NCBI GenBank assembly: GCA_028875855.1
Contig: JAGWVA010000041.1
Span: 1 to 35,929, forward strand
Direction of reading: 5' to 3'
Source: Paracoccaceae bacterium
Lineage (GTDB): Bacteria > Pseudomonadota > Alphaproteobacteria > Rhodobacterales > Rhodobacteraceae
Length of the DNA: 35,929 nt
In this document: positions 1 to 9,298 of the stretch, piece by piece
How positions within the stretch are numbered: position 1 is the stretch's first letter
Layout: the number at the start of each line of letters is the position of its first letter
The notes under the pieces: model-generated
What the model was told of the DNA's origin: nothing
Database searches by the model: none
The model's input: only the letters and a program-made list of their open reading frames with translations
Program-made: the position numbers and the translations under genes

Positions 1-36
1 CAGTCGCTCATCGCGCGCCTCGGCATCCGCCGCTAA
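1..36 (+). CDS. rpsO: 30S ribosomal protein S15, C-terminal end (partial)
   Basis: Only the last eleven codons and the stop are present. They read QSLIARLGIRR, which matches the conserved C-terminus of S15 (the ...LI.KLGLR. ending). S15 binds 16S rRNA early in 30S assembly. The call is supported by the gene order: a strong terminator follows at once and pnp is the next housekeeping gene on the same strand, the classical rpsO-pnp pairing. The gene runs off the left edge of the window. Confidence 0.82.
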   Translation, partial: QSLIARLGIRR

Positions 37-60
37 GCGCAGCCCAAGGGCAATCGACCA

Positions 61-88
61 AGGCCACGGCATCGTCCGTGGCCTTTTT
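61..88 (+). terminator. Rho-independent terminator of rpsO
   Basis: A perfect 9-bp stem (AGGCCACGG at 61-69 with CCGTGGCCT at 76-84), a six-base loop and a T run at 84-88. It lies 25 bases after the rpsO stop, so most rpsO transcripts should end here before the inserted segment. Confidence 0.93.
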
Positions 89-393
89 CGTTGGCGACTG
101 TACATTAAACAAATCGTCGGCAGGCACTTATCAAGTGTTAGCTGATTTGTTCCCAAATCTGCATCAGTGTTTAGCTCAGATAATTGTCACGCCCGATTCA
201 GGATAGGGAAGCTGCGGATTCGAGCGTCACCATCAATCTTTTCATTCTTTCTAGCTTGCAGTGCGACTTCTACTTCACGCCACCCTTAGGCTTTCCCCAC
301 AGCACTATTCACCGTTGTCCGACTCAAGCCCATGGGCGACCGGCCTGAGCTTTTTGAGTTGACTCTTTGTTTTCCAAGTCCTCTATTTTCTCC
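89..393. other. Non-coding left flank of the DUF3800 islet
   Basis: About 300 bases of AT-richer DNA with no convincing intact gene. It begins with a nested inverted repeat: AACAAATC at 108-115 pairs with GATTTGTT at 144-151, and inside it CACTT at 125-129 pairs with AAGTG at 133-137. An imperfect direct repeat follows (AGTGTTAGCTGAT at 134-146, AGTGTTTAGCTCAGAT at 166-181). A possible decayed minus-strand reading frame occupies 187-395. No clear promoter for the downstream gene could be picked out. Confidence 0.5.
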
Positions 394-395
394 AT
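187..395 (-). pseudogene. Possible decayed minus-strand coding remnant
   Basis: The minus strand reads GLSRTTVNSAVGKA, then one in-frame stop, then GWREVEVALQARKNEKIDG and a short tail ending ILNRA at a stop (187-189). This looks protein-like, the first part resembling a helix-turn-helix. A second frame upstream (MEKIEDLENKESTQKAQAGR, starting at 395) could join it through one frameshift. I do not recognise the family. The stretch may simply be chance, so this is a weak suggestion that the islet carried another gene that has broken down. Confidence 0.2.
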
Positions 396-1224
396 GAGCG
401 CCCCATGTACTACTGTATCAACTATATACGCCGACGAGTCTGACGACAAAACGAGATTCGTCTTAGCTTTCGTATGTGTGCCTGCAGCCACAATCATTGA
501 GCCAGAAAAAGAGTGGCACACCCCAAAGCTTTCAAGAAGCTGGGATGAGCACTTCACTGCCGCTGTCCGCTGGCGGAAATACCTTCGAGACAAACATGGA
601 ATCCCCATAGCGAAAGAACTCAAGGGTAGAAAACTGGCCAAGGGAGAGAACCGGTACAAGGAGGGCAAGCTCCCTCTGTACGGACCGCCTGCCATACAAG
701 CTTATAAAGATGCGCTGAAGCAACTCTCGTTTCTGCCGAACCGGAGCATATTCTCTATCTGCGCGACGCGAGGATACCAACTTTACGGACACGACAAACT
801 GGAAGCATGTTTGAACGCGGCATTTCAGAGAATTGAGACACAAAACAAACTAACCGGTCAGACGTCACTGCTTATGTTTGACGAAGGACATGGAGAGTAC
901 AGGACGTTGTTTCGCAAGGCATGTCGCTATTTGCCAACTGGGTCCAGAACGGGCAGTTGGGCTGATGGTCGTTCTACTGCGAACAAGCCTCTATCCACGA
1001 CCATCGAAGACGTGAACTTCAAAGACTCACGGCAGTCGCACTTCATTCAGATTGCCGACATGATCGCCTACGCGACACTGCTAAAAGTCAAGTCCGAAAG
1101 GGGCGCCTTGACCGATAAGGAAAAACGCCTTCACCTTGGTACGCTGCACGATGCAATCCCGAGAAATCTCTTGAACACAAGAGTTGAGACGGGAGGCAGA
1201 GACGGAATCAAGCGCTTGGGGTAG
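394..1224 (+). CDS. DUF3800 domain-containing protein
   Basis: A 276-residue soluble protein. The N-terminal IYADESDD (residues 11-18) matches the acidic YxDESGx motif that opens DUF3800, with Asp in place of the usual Gly. The C-terminal QIADMIAY (219-226) matches the second family signature, Q.AD.IA. DUF3800 is thought to have an RNase H-like fold with acidic catalytic residues, and members often sit in accessory or defence neighbourhoods; the substrate is unknown. The ATG at 394 is preferred because the family motif follows directly, but it has no clear ribosome binding site; an in-frame TTG lies at 367. Base composition differs sharply from the neighbours (27 G/C in 421-480, against 43 in 1981-2040), which points to horizontal acquisition between rpsO and pnp. 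Confidence 0.82.
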   Translation: MSAPCTTVSTIYADESDDKTRFVLAFVCVPAATIIEPEKEWHTPKLSRSWDEHFTAAVRWRKYLRDKHGIPIAKELKGRKLAKGENRYKEGKLPLYGPPAIQAYKDALKQLSFLPNRSIFSICATRGYQLYGHDKLEACLNAAFQRIETQNKLTGQTSLLMFDEGHGEYRTLFRKACRYLPTGSRTGSWADGRSTANKPLSTTIEDVNFKDSRQSHFIQIADMIAYATLLKVKSERGALTDKEKRLHLGTLHDAIPRNLLNTRVETGGRDGIKRLG

Positions 1225-1608
1225 GCGGGCGGCCCCGTAAAGGACCGCCCTAAGCGAGTGCTCTCCATCCCATTCAGGTGGTCGCAACGTCGCAGTTGAT
1301 CAATATCACAAGTCCGATTCAGTGTCTATATTCAGTTATTTAGAAGTTTCTCTCTGATTGCTGGGCCCTTTGCTAACGGTCGCCTGCGCTGCGATCGGAC
1401 CTGTCTCCCATCCTCGATGCACATTTCCGGCCTTCTGCAATCACGCTTCCCAAACCCCCGGTTTTGCTGTATGCGCCCGCCATCTGAGACGTGACGCCTT
1501 TCGGCCCCCGGGCGCGTGCGAGAAGGATTGGGGGCGGCGGCAATGGGGCCGCCATGCAAACGGGAGACCCGGCAGGGGCCGGGAGTGCTCCCCCATAGGA
1601 TACGCTAG
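1225..1608. other. Gap between the DUF3800 gene and pnp
   Basis: 384 bases without a gene. The first part stays AT-rich to about 1365 and carries a hairpin just after the DUF3800 stop (GGGCGG 1227-1232 with CCGCCC 1245-1250, no T run). Composition then returns to the chromosomal norm and the last 80 bases hold the structured pnp leader. The promoter of pnp is probably between about 1365 and 1530, but I could not identify its boxes. Confidence 0.5.
1533..1583 (+). promoter_or_regulatory. Structured pnp mRNA leader (two hairpins)
   Basis: Two stable hairpins precede pnp: GGCGGC (1533-1538) with GCCGCC (1548-1553), and CCCGGC (1568-1573) with GCCGGG (1578-1583) around a four-base loop. In enterobacteria a pnp leader hairpin is cut by RNase III and PNPase then represses its own message. 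A similar role here is inferred from position only. Confidence 0.4.
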
Positions 1609-3759
<2,151 letters not shown>

Positions 3760-3785
3760 GGCCTGGCCCCTTCCCGCAAGATCAG

Positions 3786-3816
3786 AAAGCCCCGGTCGCA
3801 GGACCGGGGCTTTTTC
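3786..3816 (+). terminator. Rho-independent terminator of pnp
   Basis: A perfect 11-bp stem (3787-3797 with 3802-3812), a GCAG loop and a T run at 3811-3815. It lies between the convergent pnp and peroxiredoxin genes. The A residues on its left side could let it act in both directions. Confidence 0.93.
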
Positions 3817-3844
3817 GTTCACGACAGCGCGTGATGATCCTTCG

Positions 3845-4495
3845 TCACTTCGGCTGCGCGAAGCGCAGGTAGGGCAGCTTGATGTCCAGATTGCCGAACT
3901 TTTCGCGCGCCTGATCGTCGTTGAGGCTCAGCGCGACGATGACGTCCTGACCGGGCACCCAGTTGGCCGGGGTGGCAACCGGAACGCCGTCCGTCGCCTG
4001 CACAGCGTCCAGCGCGCGCAGGATTTCCGCGAAGTTGCGGCCGACCGACATCGGGTAGGTCATCGTCAGCCGCACCTTCTTGTCCGGCCCGATGATGAAG
4101 ACGGTCCGCACGGTCGCCGAATGCGCGGGCGTCCGCCCGTCGGGCAGGTAGGCATCGGCCGGCAGCATGTCGAAGGCTTTCGCCACGGCCAGCGAGGTAT
4201 CGTCGATGATCGGGAAATTCGCCGGGGTGCCGGCGAAGGCTTCGATGTCGCGCTTCCACTTGCGGTGATCCTCGACGCTGTCCACCGAGACGCCCATCAC
4301 CTTGGTGTTGCGCTTCTCGAACTCGGGCGCGAGCTGCGCGACCGCACCGAATTCGGTCGTGCAGACGGGCGTGAAATCCTTCGGATGGCTGAACAGGATG
4401 GCATAGCCGTCGCCGATCCAGTCATGCAGCGTGATCTCGCCCTCGGTCGAGTTGGCGGTGAAATTCGGCGCGATGTCGTTGATACGCAGGCCCAT
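3845..4495 (-). CDS. 1-Cys peroxiredoxin (Prx6 type)
   Basis: A 216-residue cytosolic thiol peroxidase that reduces hydrogen peroxide and organic hydroperoxides. The peroxidatic cysteine is C45 in DFTPVCTTE, the hallmark active-site loop. The long C-terminal region (PVATPANWVPGQDVIVALSL and onward) is typical of the Prx6/1-Cys subfamily; no resolving cysteine is apparent. The start MGLRINDIAPNF has a good AGAGGA ribosome binding site. The reading frame stays open far upstream of this codon, but that part is antisense to the aldehyde dehydrogenase and is not coding. It is transcribed divergently from the aldehyde dehydrogenase across 153 bases, which must hold both promoters. Confidence 0.95.
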   Translation of the reverse strand: MGLRINDIAPNFTANSTEGEITLHDWIGDGYAILFSHPKDFTPVCTTEFGAVAQLAPEFEKRNTKVMGVSVDSVEDHRKWKRDIEAFAGTPANFPIIDDTSLAVAKAFDMLPADAYLPDGRTPAHSATVRTVFIIGPDKKVRLTMTYPMSVGRNFAEILRALDAVQATDGVPVATPANWVPGQDVIVALSLNDDQAREKFGNLDIKLPYLRFAQPK

Positions 4496-4648
4496 CGGGT
4501 GTCCTCTGTTGCTCTGAAACGGATACGCGCCTGATGTAGCCCTTGACGGCGACGATTGCGACCCCCTCATTCGCGACAGGATATGTCGCAACGTCGGCTT
4601 GCTGCCGCCGGGGACTGGTGACAAGCTGCCCCCAAAATGGAGAGACGC

Positions 4649-6088
4649 ATGACCCGCAAGCATGAATTCTACATCGACGGCGCCTGGGTGGCCCCCCTCA
4701 CGCCGCATGACTTCGACGTGATCGACCCCTCGACCGAGGAAGTCTGCGCCACGATCTCGCTTGGCACGGCCGCCGATGCCGACCGCGCCGTCGCCGCCGC
4801 CAAGCGCGCCTTCGAGAGCTGGTCGCAGACGGCCCCGGCCGAGCGGCTGGCACTGGTCGAGCGCATCCTCAAGGTCTATGAATCCCGCTCCGAAGACATG
4901 AGCCGGGCGATCAGCCTGGAAATGGGCGCTCCGATCGACATGGCGCGCAGCTCGCAGACCACCTCGGGCACCTGGCACATCGCCAACTTCATCAAGGCCT
5001 TCAAGGAGATCGAGTTCATCCGCCCGCTCGGCCCCCATGCGCCGAACGATCGCATCGCGCTGGAACCGATCGGGGTCGTGGGCCTCATCACGCCGTGGAA
5101 CTGGCCGATGAACCAGGTCTCGCTCAAGGTGATCCCGGCGCTTCTGGCGGGTTGCACGATGGTGCTGAAACCGTCGGAAATCGCGCCGCTGTCCTCGCTC
5201 GTCTTTGCCGAGATCCTTGACGAGGCGGGCGTTCCCGCCGGTGTCTTCAACCTCGTGAACGGCGACGGCGCCGGGGTCGGCTCGCGGCTCTCGTCGCATC
5301 CGGATGTCGAGATGATCTCGTTTACCGGCTCGACCCGCGCGGGCATCGCGATCAGCAAGGCGGCGGCGGAGTCGCTCAAGCGCGTCTGCCTCGAACTGGG
5401 CGGCAAGGGCGCGAACCTCGTCTTTGCCGATGCCGACGAGAAGGCGGTGGAACGCGGCGTGCGGCACTGCTTCAACAACACCGGGCAAAGCTGCAACGCG
5501 CCCACCCGGATGCTGGTCGAACGCCCGATCTACGACCGCGCGGTCGAGATCGCGCGCAGCGTCGCCGAAGACACCAGGGTCGGCTCCGCCCATGAACCCG
5601 GCCGCCATATCGGCCCGGTCGTGAGCCAGGCGCAATACGACAAGATCCAGTCCCTGATCGAGAAGGGCATCGCCGAAGGCGCCCGCCTTGTCGCCGGTGG
5701 CCCGGGTCGGCCCGAGCACCTCAACCGCGGTTATTTCGTCCGCCCCACCGTCTTTGCCGATGTGAAACCCGGCATGACGATCGAGCGCGAAGAGATCTTC
5801 GGCCCCGTCCTGTCGATGATCCCCTTCGACACCGAGGAAGAGGCCGTGAGGATCGCCAACGACACGCCCTATGGCCTGACCAACTACGTGCAAAGCCAGG
5901 ACGGCGCCCGGCGCAACCGGCTGGCCCGCAAGCTGCGGTCTGGCATGGTCGAGATGAACGGCCAGTCCCGCGCGGCGGGCTCGCCCTTTGGCGGCGTGAA
6001 ATCCTCGGGGCGCGCGCGCGAAGGCGGCGTCTGGGGGATCGAGGAATTCCTCGAGGTAAAGGCCATCTCGGGCTGGGCGGCGGAATAG
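4649..6088 (+). CDS. NAD(P)-dependent aldehyde dehydrogenase
   Basis: A 479-residue ALDH-superfamily enzyme oxidising an aldehyde to the carboxylic acid. The cofactor-binding motif TPWNWPMNQ lies near residue 150. The general base is E249 in LELGGKGANLVF, and the catalytic nucleophile is C282 in FNNTGQSCNAPTRM; both match the family signatures. The C-terminal EEIFGPVLSMIPF and SPFGGVKSSGRAREGG segments complete the fold. I chose the ATG at 4649 over the in-frame ATG at 4637 because GGAGAG (4639-4644) is then correctly spaced as the ribosome binding site. The substrate cannot be told from sequence. A perfect 10-bp hairpin follows the stop. Confidence 0.95.
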   Translation: MTRKHEFYIDGAWVAPLTPHDFDVIDPSTEEVCATISLGTAADADRAVAAAKRAFESWSQTAPAERLALVERILKVYESRSEDMSRAISLEMGAPIDMARSSQTTSGTWHIANFIKAFKEIEFIRPLGPHAPNDRIALEPIGVVGLITPWNWPMNQVSLKVIPALLAGCTMVLKPSEIAPLSSLVFAEILDEAGVPAGVFNLVNGDGAGVGSRLSSHPDVEMISFTGSTRAGIAISKAAAESLKRVCLELGGKGANLVFADADEKAVERGVRHCFNNTGQSCNAPTRMLVERPIYDRAVEIARSVAEDTRVGSAHEPGRHIGPVVSQAQYDKIQSLIEKGIAEGARLVAGGPGRPEHLNRGYFVRPTVFADVKPGMTIEREEIFGPVLSMIPFDTEEEAVRIANDTPYGLTNYVQSQDGARRNRLARKLRSGMVEMNGQSRAAGSPFGGVKSSGRAREGGVWGIEEFLEVKAISGWAAE

Positions 6089-6104
6089 GCCGCACACAGG
6101 CCCC

Positions 6105-6128
6105 GGGGCCGCGTCCAGACGCGGCCCC
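6105..6128 (+). terminator. Hairpin after aldehyde dehydrogenase
   Basis: GGGGCCGCGT (6105-6114) pairs perfectly with ACGCGGCCCC (6119-6128) around a CCAG loop, 16 bases after the stop. There is no T run, so it may be a weak terminator or a 3'-end stabiliser. Confidence 0.45.
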
Positions 6129-6231
6129 CGACGCGCCCCGCGCCGCCTGCCGGATCGTTGAGCCTCGTCACGGACAGGGCCGCAGCGTCTTCTACGCTGA
6201 TCGGCAGTCAGTCCGGCGTAGGAGGATCGAG

Positions 6232-6654
6232 ATGAAAGGCGTCATCATCGCAACGGCCGCGGCAGTGCTGCTGACACCCCCCGTCAGCGCGGGCGCGCAG
6301 GGCGCCATGCTGGGCGCAACCGCGTTCAAGGATCACTGTGCCGTCTGCCACGGCGACACCGGGAAGGGCGACGGCGTGGTGGGCGCGCTGTTCGCGCAAC
6401 GTCCGAAGGACCTGACGCAACTCAGCAAGGAAAACGGCGGCACCTTTCCGATGGACCGGGTGGTCGGCTCCATCGACGGCCGGGACAAGATCGCAGGCCA
6501 TGGGCTGACCGCCTCGCGCATGCCGGTCTGGGGCAGCTATTTCCTGCAACAGGGCGTGCAGGCGCAGGGCCTCACCCCCGACCTCGCGGCCGAGGTCGTG
6601 CAGGGCCGCATCCTGACGCTCGCCTACTACCTGGAATCCATCCAGGCGCGCTAG
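6232..6654 (+). CDS. Small periplasmic c-type cytochrome
   Basis: 140 residues with an N-terminal signal peptide (MKGVIIATAAAVLLTPPVSAGA) for export to the periplasm. A single haem-attachment motif, CAVCH (C36, C39, H40), supplies the covalent links and proximal ligand. M97 in SRMPVWG is the likely distal ligand. The arrangement is that of a class I monohaem cytochrome c, like the subunits that pass electrons between dehydrogenases and oxidases; the partner is not identifiable here. A strong ribosome binding site (TAGGAGG) precedes the start. The stop overlaps tail to tail by four bases with the convergent BNR-repeat gene. Confidence 0.92.
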   Translation: MKGVIIATAAAVLLTPPVSAGAQGAMLGATAFKDHCAVCHGDTGKGDGVVGALFAQRPKDLTQLSKENGGTFPMDRVVGSIDGRDKIAGHGLTASRMPVWGSYFLQQGVQAQGLTPDLAAEVVQGRILTLAYYLESIQAR

Positions 6655-7787
6655 GCGCGCTCCAGCACCTCGACGCTGAGGATCGTGGGCAGGTGGCGGG
6701 CGATCTCGTCCCAGGTCTCGCCCTCGTCCCGGCTGGCGAAGACCGACCCGCTGTTGGTGCCGAAATAGACCCCGGCCGGATCGGCACGATCGGTCGCCAT
6801 CGCCTGCCGCAGCACGGTGAAGAAACACCCCCGCTGCGGCAAGCCCTGCCGCTGCGCCTGCCATGTCGCGCCGCCGTCGCGGGACCGCCAGACAGCCGCG
6901 GCCGCATCCGGCGGGAAACGGCCCGCCATGTCGCCGTTCAGCGGCAGCACCCAGACGGTCTGCGGATCGTGCGGATGCACGGCAATCGGAAACCCGAAGG
7001 TCGAGGGCAGGCCCGCGCCGGCCGCCTCCCAGCTGCGGCCGCCATCGGGGCTGCGAAAGACGCCGTGGTGGTTCTGCTGGTAGATCAGATCGCCCGCGGC
7101 CCGCGCCATGTTATGCACACAGTGCCCGACGTCATGGGGATTGCGGCTATCGACATGGACATGCGGCTCGGCCCCGGCATTCGACAGCCGGTTGCGCCGG
7201 TCCCATGTCTTGCCGCCGTCTTCCGAGGCAAAGACCCCGGCCGCGGAAATCCCGACCCAAAGCTTCTCCGGTGCGTCGGGATCGGTCAGGATCGTGTGCA
7301 GCACCAGCCCCGCCCCGCCCGGCTGCCAGTCAGGGGCCGAGGGATGATCGCTCAGCCCATCGACGCGCTGCCAGCTTGCGCCGCCATCCCCGCTTTCATA
7401 AAGGGCCGCGGGCTTTGCCCCCGCCAGCAGCCGCCGGCCCGCCCGCCCCAGCGACCAGATCGCATCGACGGCCCCGGTAAAGGGCGCCGGCGGATCGGGG
7501 GTGCGGCCGATATAGGCCGCGAAATCGGGATCGCTCGTCAGCCAGTCATCGAACTTGCCGTTGGCGAATTTCGACAGGGTCCAGCTTTCGCCGCCATCCG
7601 TTGACCGCCAGACCCCGGCCCCGGTCCATTCGCCGCCGCCCGCCGCCCAGATCGCGCCGGTATCCGGATCGCCCAGCACATGGTTGATCGACCAGCCGTC
7701 ACAGAAGGGGCCGCGCACCCGCCAGTCGGGCCCGCCCTCAAGGACAAAGGCGCCCTTCGTCGTCCCCAGAAGCACCGAAACCGCCAT
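6651..7787 (-). CDS. BNR/Asp-box repeat beta-propeller protein
   Basis: 378 residues with at least six Asp-box repeats: STDGGESW, SGDGGASW, SEDGGKTW, SPDGGRSW, SRDGGATW and SRDEGETW. These occur at regular intervals, as in the WD40/YVTN/BNR-like propellers sometimes annotated as sialidase-like or glycosyl hydrolase. No signal peptide is seen, so it is probably cytoplasmic. The N-terminus MAVSVLLGTTKGAFVLEGG is typical of the family. No sialidase arginine triad can be assigned, so enzymatic activity is doubtful and the function is unknown. The gene overlaps the convergent cytochrome by four bases and follows rluA on the same strand. Confidence 0.85.
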   Translation of the reverse strand: MAVSVLLGTTKGAFVLEGGPDWRVRGPFCDGWSINHVLGDPDTGAIWAAGGGEWTGAGVWRSTDGGESWTLSKFANGKFDDWLTSDPDFAAYIGRTPDPPAPFTGAVDAIWSLGRAGRRLLAGAKPAALYESGDGGASWQRVDGLSDHPSAPDWQPGGAGLVLHTILTDPDAPEKLWVGISAAGVFASEDGGKTWDRRNRLSNAGAEPHVHVDSRNPHDVGHCVHNMARAAGDLIYQQNHHGVFRSPDGGRSWEAAGAGLPSTFGFPIAVHPHDPQTVWVLPLNGDMAGRFPPDAAAAVWRSRDGGATWQAQRQGLPQRGCFFTVLRQAMATDRADPAGVYFGTNSGSVFASRDEGETWDEIARHLPTILSVEVLERA

Positions 7788-7857
7788 CCGCCCCTCCTGT
7801 TCGCTGGGCGGAGTCTACCACGCCTTCACGAACCCGAGAACGGCGATGAACGCGCGC

Positions 7858-7910
7858 CCTTTCATCTTGGCCCAAATATGCCCGCCGGAGGCTCCGGCCG
7901 CGGGGCCGGG
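7858..7910 (-). repeat. Dispersed Rhodobacteraceae intergenic element, copy 1
   Basis: Read on the minus strand this gives CCTCCGGCGGGCATATTT, then GGGCCAAGATGAAAGGG, preceded by a short GC palindrome (CCGGAG/CTCCGG at 7885-7897). It lies between the rluA stop and the BNR gene. From general familiarity, elements of this form recur after genes in Rhodobacteraceae genomes. A second, diverged copy is at 10466-10545. Confidence 0.6.
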
Positions 7911-7919
7911 CGCGCGTCT

Positions 7920-8570
7920 TCAGAACGGCGCGGGCGCCGAGAAGGCAAGCCCGCGCCCGCCGTCGGGATGGTTCAGCTTCAGGCTTTCGGCATGAAGCAT
8001 CAGGCGCGGAAAGTCGCGCGCCGCGCCGGTGGCGTAGAACGGATCGCCGAGGATCGGGTGCCCCAACTCCTTCATGTGCACGCGCAACTGGTGGCTCCGC
8101 CCCGTCTGCGGCATCAGCCGCACCCGTGTCGTGCCCTCTTCGTGCCGCACCACGCGCCAGTCGGTCACGGCCGGGCGGCCGGTCTCGAAATTCACATGCT
8201 GAAGCGGCCGGTTCGGCCAATCGACGGTCAGCGGCAGGTCCACCGTCCCCGTCTTGGGCGCAAGCTCTCCCCAGAGGCGGGCGACATAGACCTTCTTCAC
8301 CCGACGCTCTTCGAAGGCGAGGCTCAGGACACGCTGCGCGGCCTTGGTCAGCGCAAAGACGATGAGGCCGGAGGTGTCGCGGTCCAGCCGGTGGACCAGC
8401 AGCGCCTCGGGATAGACCTTCTGCGCCCGTGCGATCAGGCAATCGGCCAGATGCTCCCCCTTGCCCGGCACCGACAGCAGGCCCGCGGGCTTGTTCAGCA
8501 CCAGAAGATGCGGGTCCACGTGGACGATGTTCAGCGGCTCGTCGGGCGGGGCATAGATCGCGTCGGTCAT
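7920..8570 (-). CDS. rluA: RluA family pseudouridine synthase (23S rRNA/tRNA)
   Basis: 216 residues, close to E. coli RluA in length and along most of the sequence. Examples are LNKPAGLLSVPGKGEHLADC, the catalytic HRLDRDTSG with D63 as the nucleophilic aspartate, PLTVDWPNRPLQHVNFETGRPA and TGRSHQLRVHMKELGHPILGDPFYA. RluA modifies U746 of 23S rRNA and U32 of several tRNAs. There is no S4 domain, as expected for RluA rather than RluC/RluD. The start MTDAIYAPPDEPL has only modest ribosome binding site support. It is followed on the same strand by the dispersed element and the BNR-repeat gene. Confidence 0.93.
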   Translation of the reverse strand: MTDAIYAPPDEPLNIVHVDPHLLVLNKPAGLLSVPGKGEHLADCLIARAQKVYPEALLVHRLDRDTSGLIVFALTKAAQRVLSLAFEERRVKKVYVARLWGELAPKTGTVDLPLTVDWPNRPLQHVNFETGRPAVTDWRVVRHEEGTTRVRLMPQTGRSHQLRVHMKELGHPILGDPFYATGAARDFPRLMLHAESLKLNHPDGGRGLAFSAPAPF

Positions 8571-8614
8571 GGCGCGGGGCTATGCGCGGGGGCGATCGGC
8601 GTCAAGCCTTGCCC

Positions 8615-9238
8615 TCAGTCAAGGATCAGGCGCAGGGCAAGCCCGCCGAACATCACCGCCGCGACGCGGTTCAGCGCCGCCATCTTGCGGCTCAGCGCGT
8701 GGCGGACGTAGCCGGCAAGGATGCCGTAGCCCATCGTCACCAGCGTGCCGGTAAAGGCGAAGATGCCCCCCAGCAGCACGATCTGTTCCCAGACCGGCCC
8801 AAGATGGGGATCGGTGAACTGCGGCAGGAAGGCGATCATGAAAAGCATGGGCTTTGGGTTCGTCGCGTTCGACACGAAGCCGCGCCTGACCGCCTGCCAG
8901 CCGCCGCCCGCGCCGCGGCCCTGCGGCAACTCGCCCGTCGCGCGCCAGCTTTTCCACCCGAGGAACAGAAGATACCCCGCCCCGACCCATCGGATCGCGC
9001 TCAGCGCCCCGGGCCAGGCCGCGATGGCGGCCGAGACGCCAAGGGCCGCCAGCGTCACATGCATGAGCACGCCGCAGCCGACGCCAAGACCGGCAAGCGC
9101 ACCGACGCGGGGCCCGCCCCGGATGCCCGAGGCGGTGGCGAAGATCACGTCCGCACCGGGGACGAAATTCAGCACGAGCCCACCCGCGATGAAGGTCGCA
9201 AGATGGCCGGGCGGGAAAGACAGCAAGAGATGCAACAC
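8615..9238 (-). CDS. LysE/RhtB family amino-acid exporter
   Basis: A 207-residue inner-membrane protein with about six hydrophobic segments. The family signature FVPGADVIFATASG lies near the N-terminus and SNATNPKPMLFMIAFLPQF in the middle. LysE/RhtB proteins export amino acids such as lysine, homoserine and threonine; the substrate here cannot be named. The start is uncertain. A GTG at 9238 is preferred because it places the PGAD motif at the usual distance, but no strong ribosome binding site is visible and the frame is open to a TTG at 9292. A second, diverged LysE-family gene lies immediately upstream on the same strand. Confidence 0.85.
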   Translation of the reverse strand: MLHLLLSFPPGHLATFIAGGLVLNFVPGADVIFATASGIRGGPRVGALAGLGVGCGVLMHVTLAALGVSAAIAAWPGALSAIRWVGAGYLLFLGWKSWRATGELPQGRGAGGGWQAVRRGFVSNATNPKPMLFMIAFLPQFTDPHLGPVWEQIVLLGGIFAFTGTLVTMGYGILAGYVRHALSRKMAALNRVAAVMFGGLALRLILD

Positions 9239-9298
9239 GGCAGGGCCCCCGACGATTGTCCGCACTAGAGGGCAGGCCGCGCGCGGGCGCAAGCCCCC

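Noticed and set aside
4496-6097. Long N-terminal extension of the peroxiredoxin frame
   Set aside because: The extra residues are antisense to the aldehyde dehydrogenase; the enzyme starts at MGLRINDIAPNF with its own ribosome binding site.
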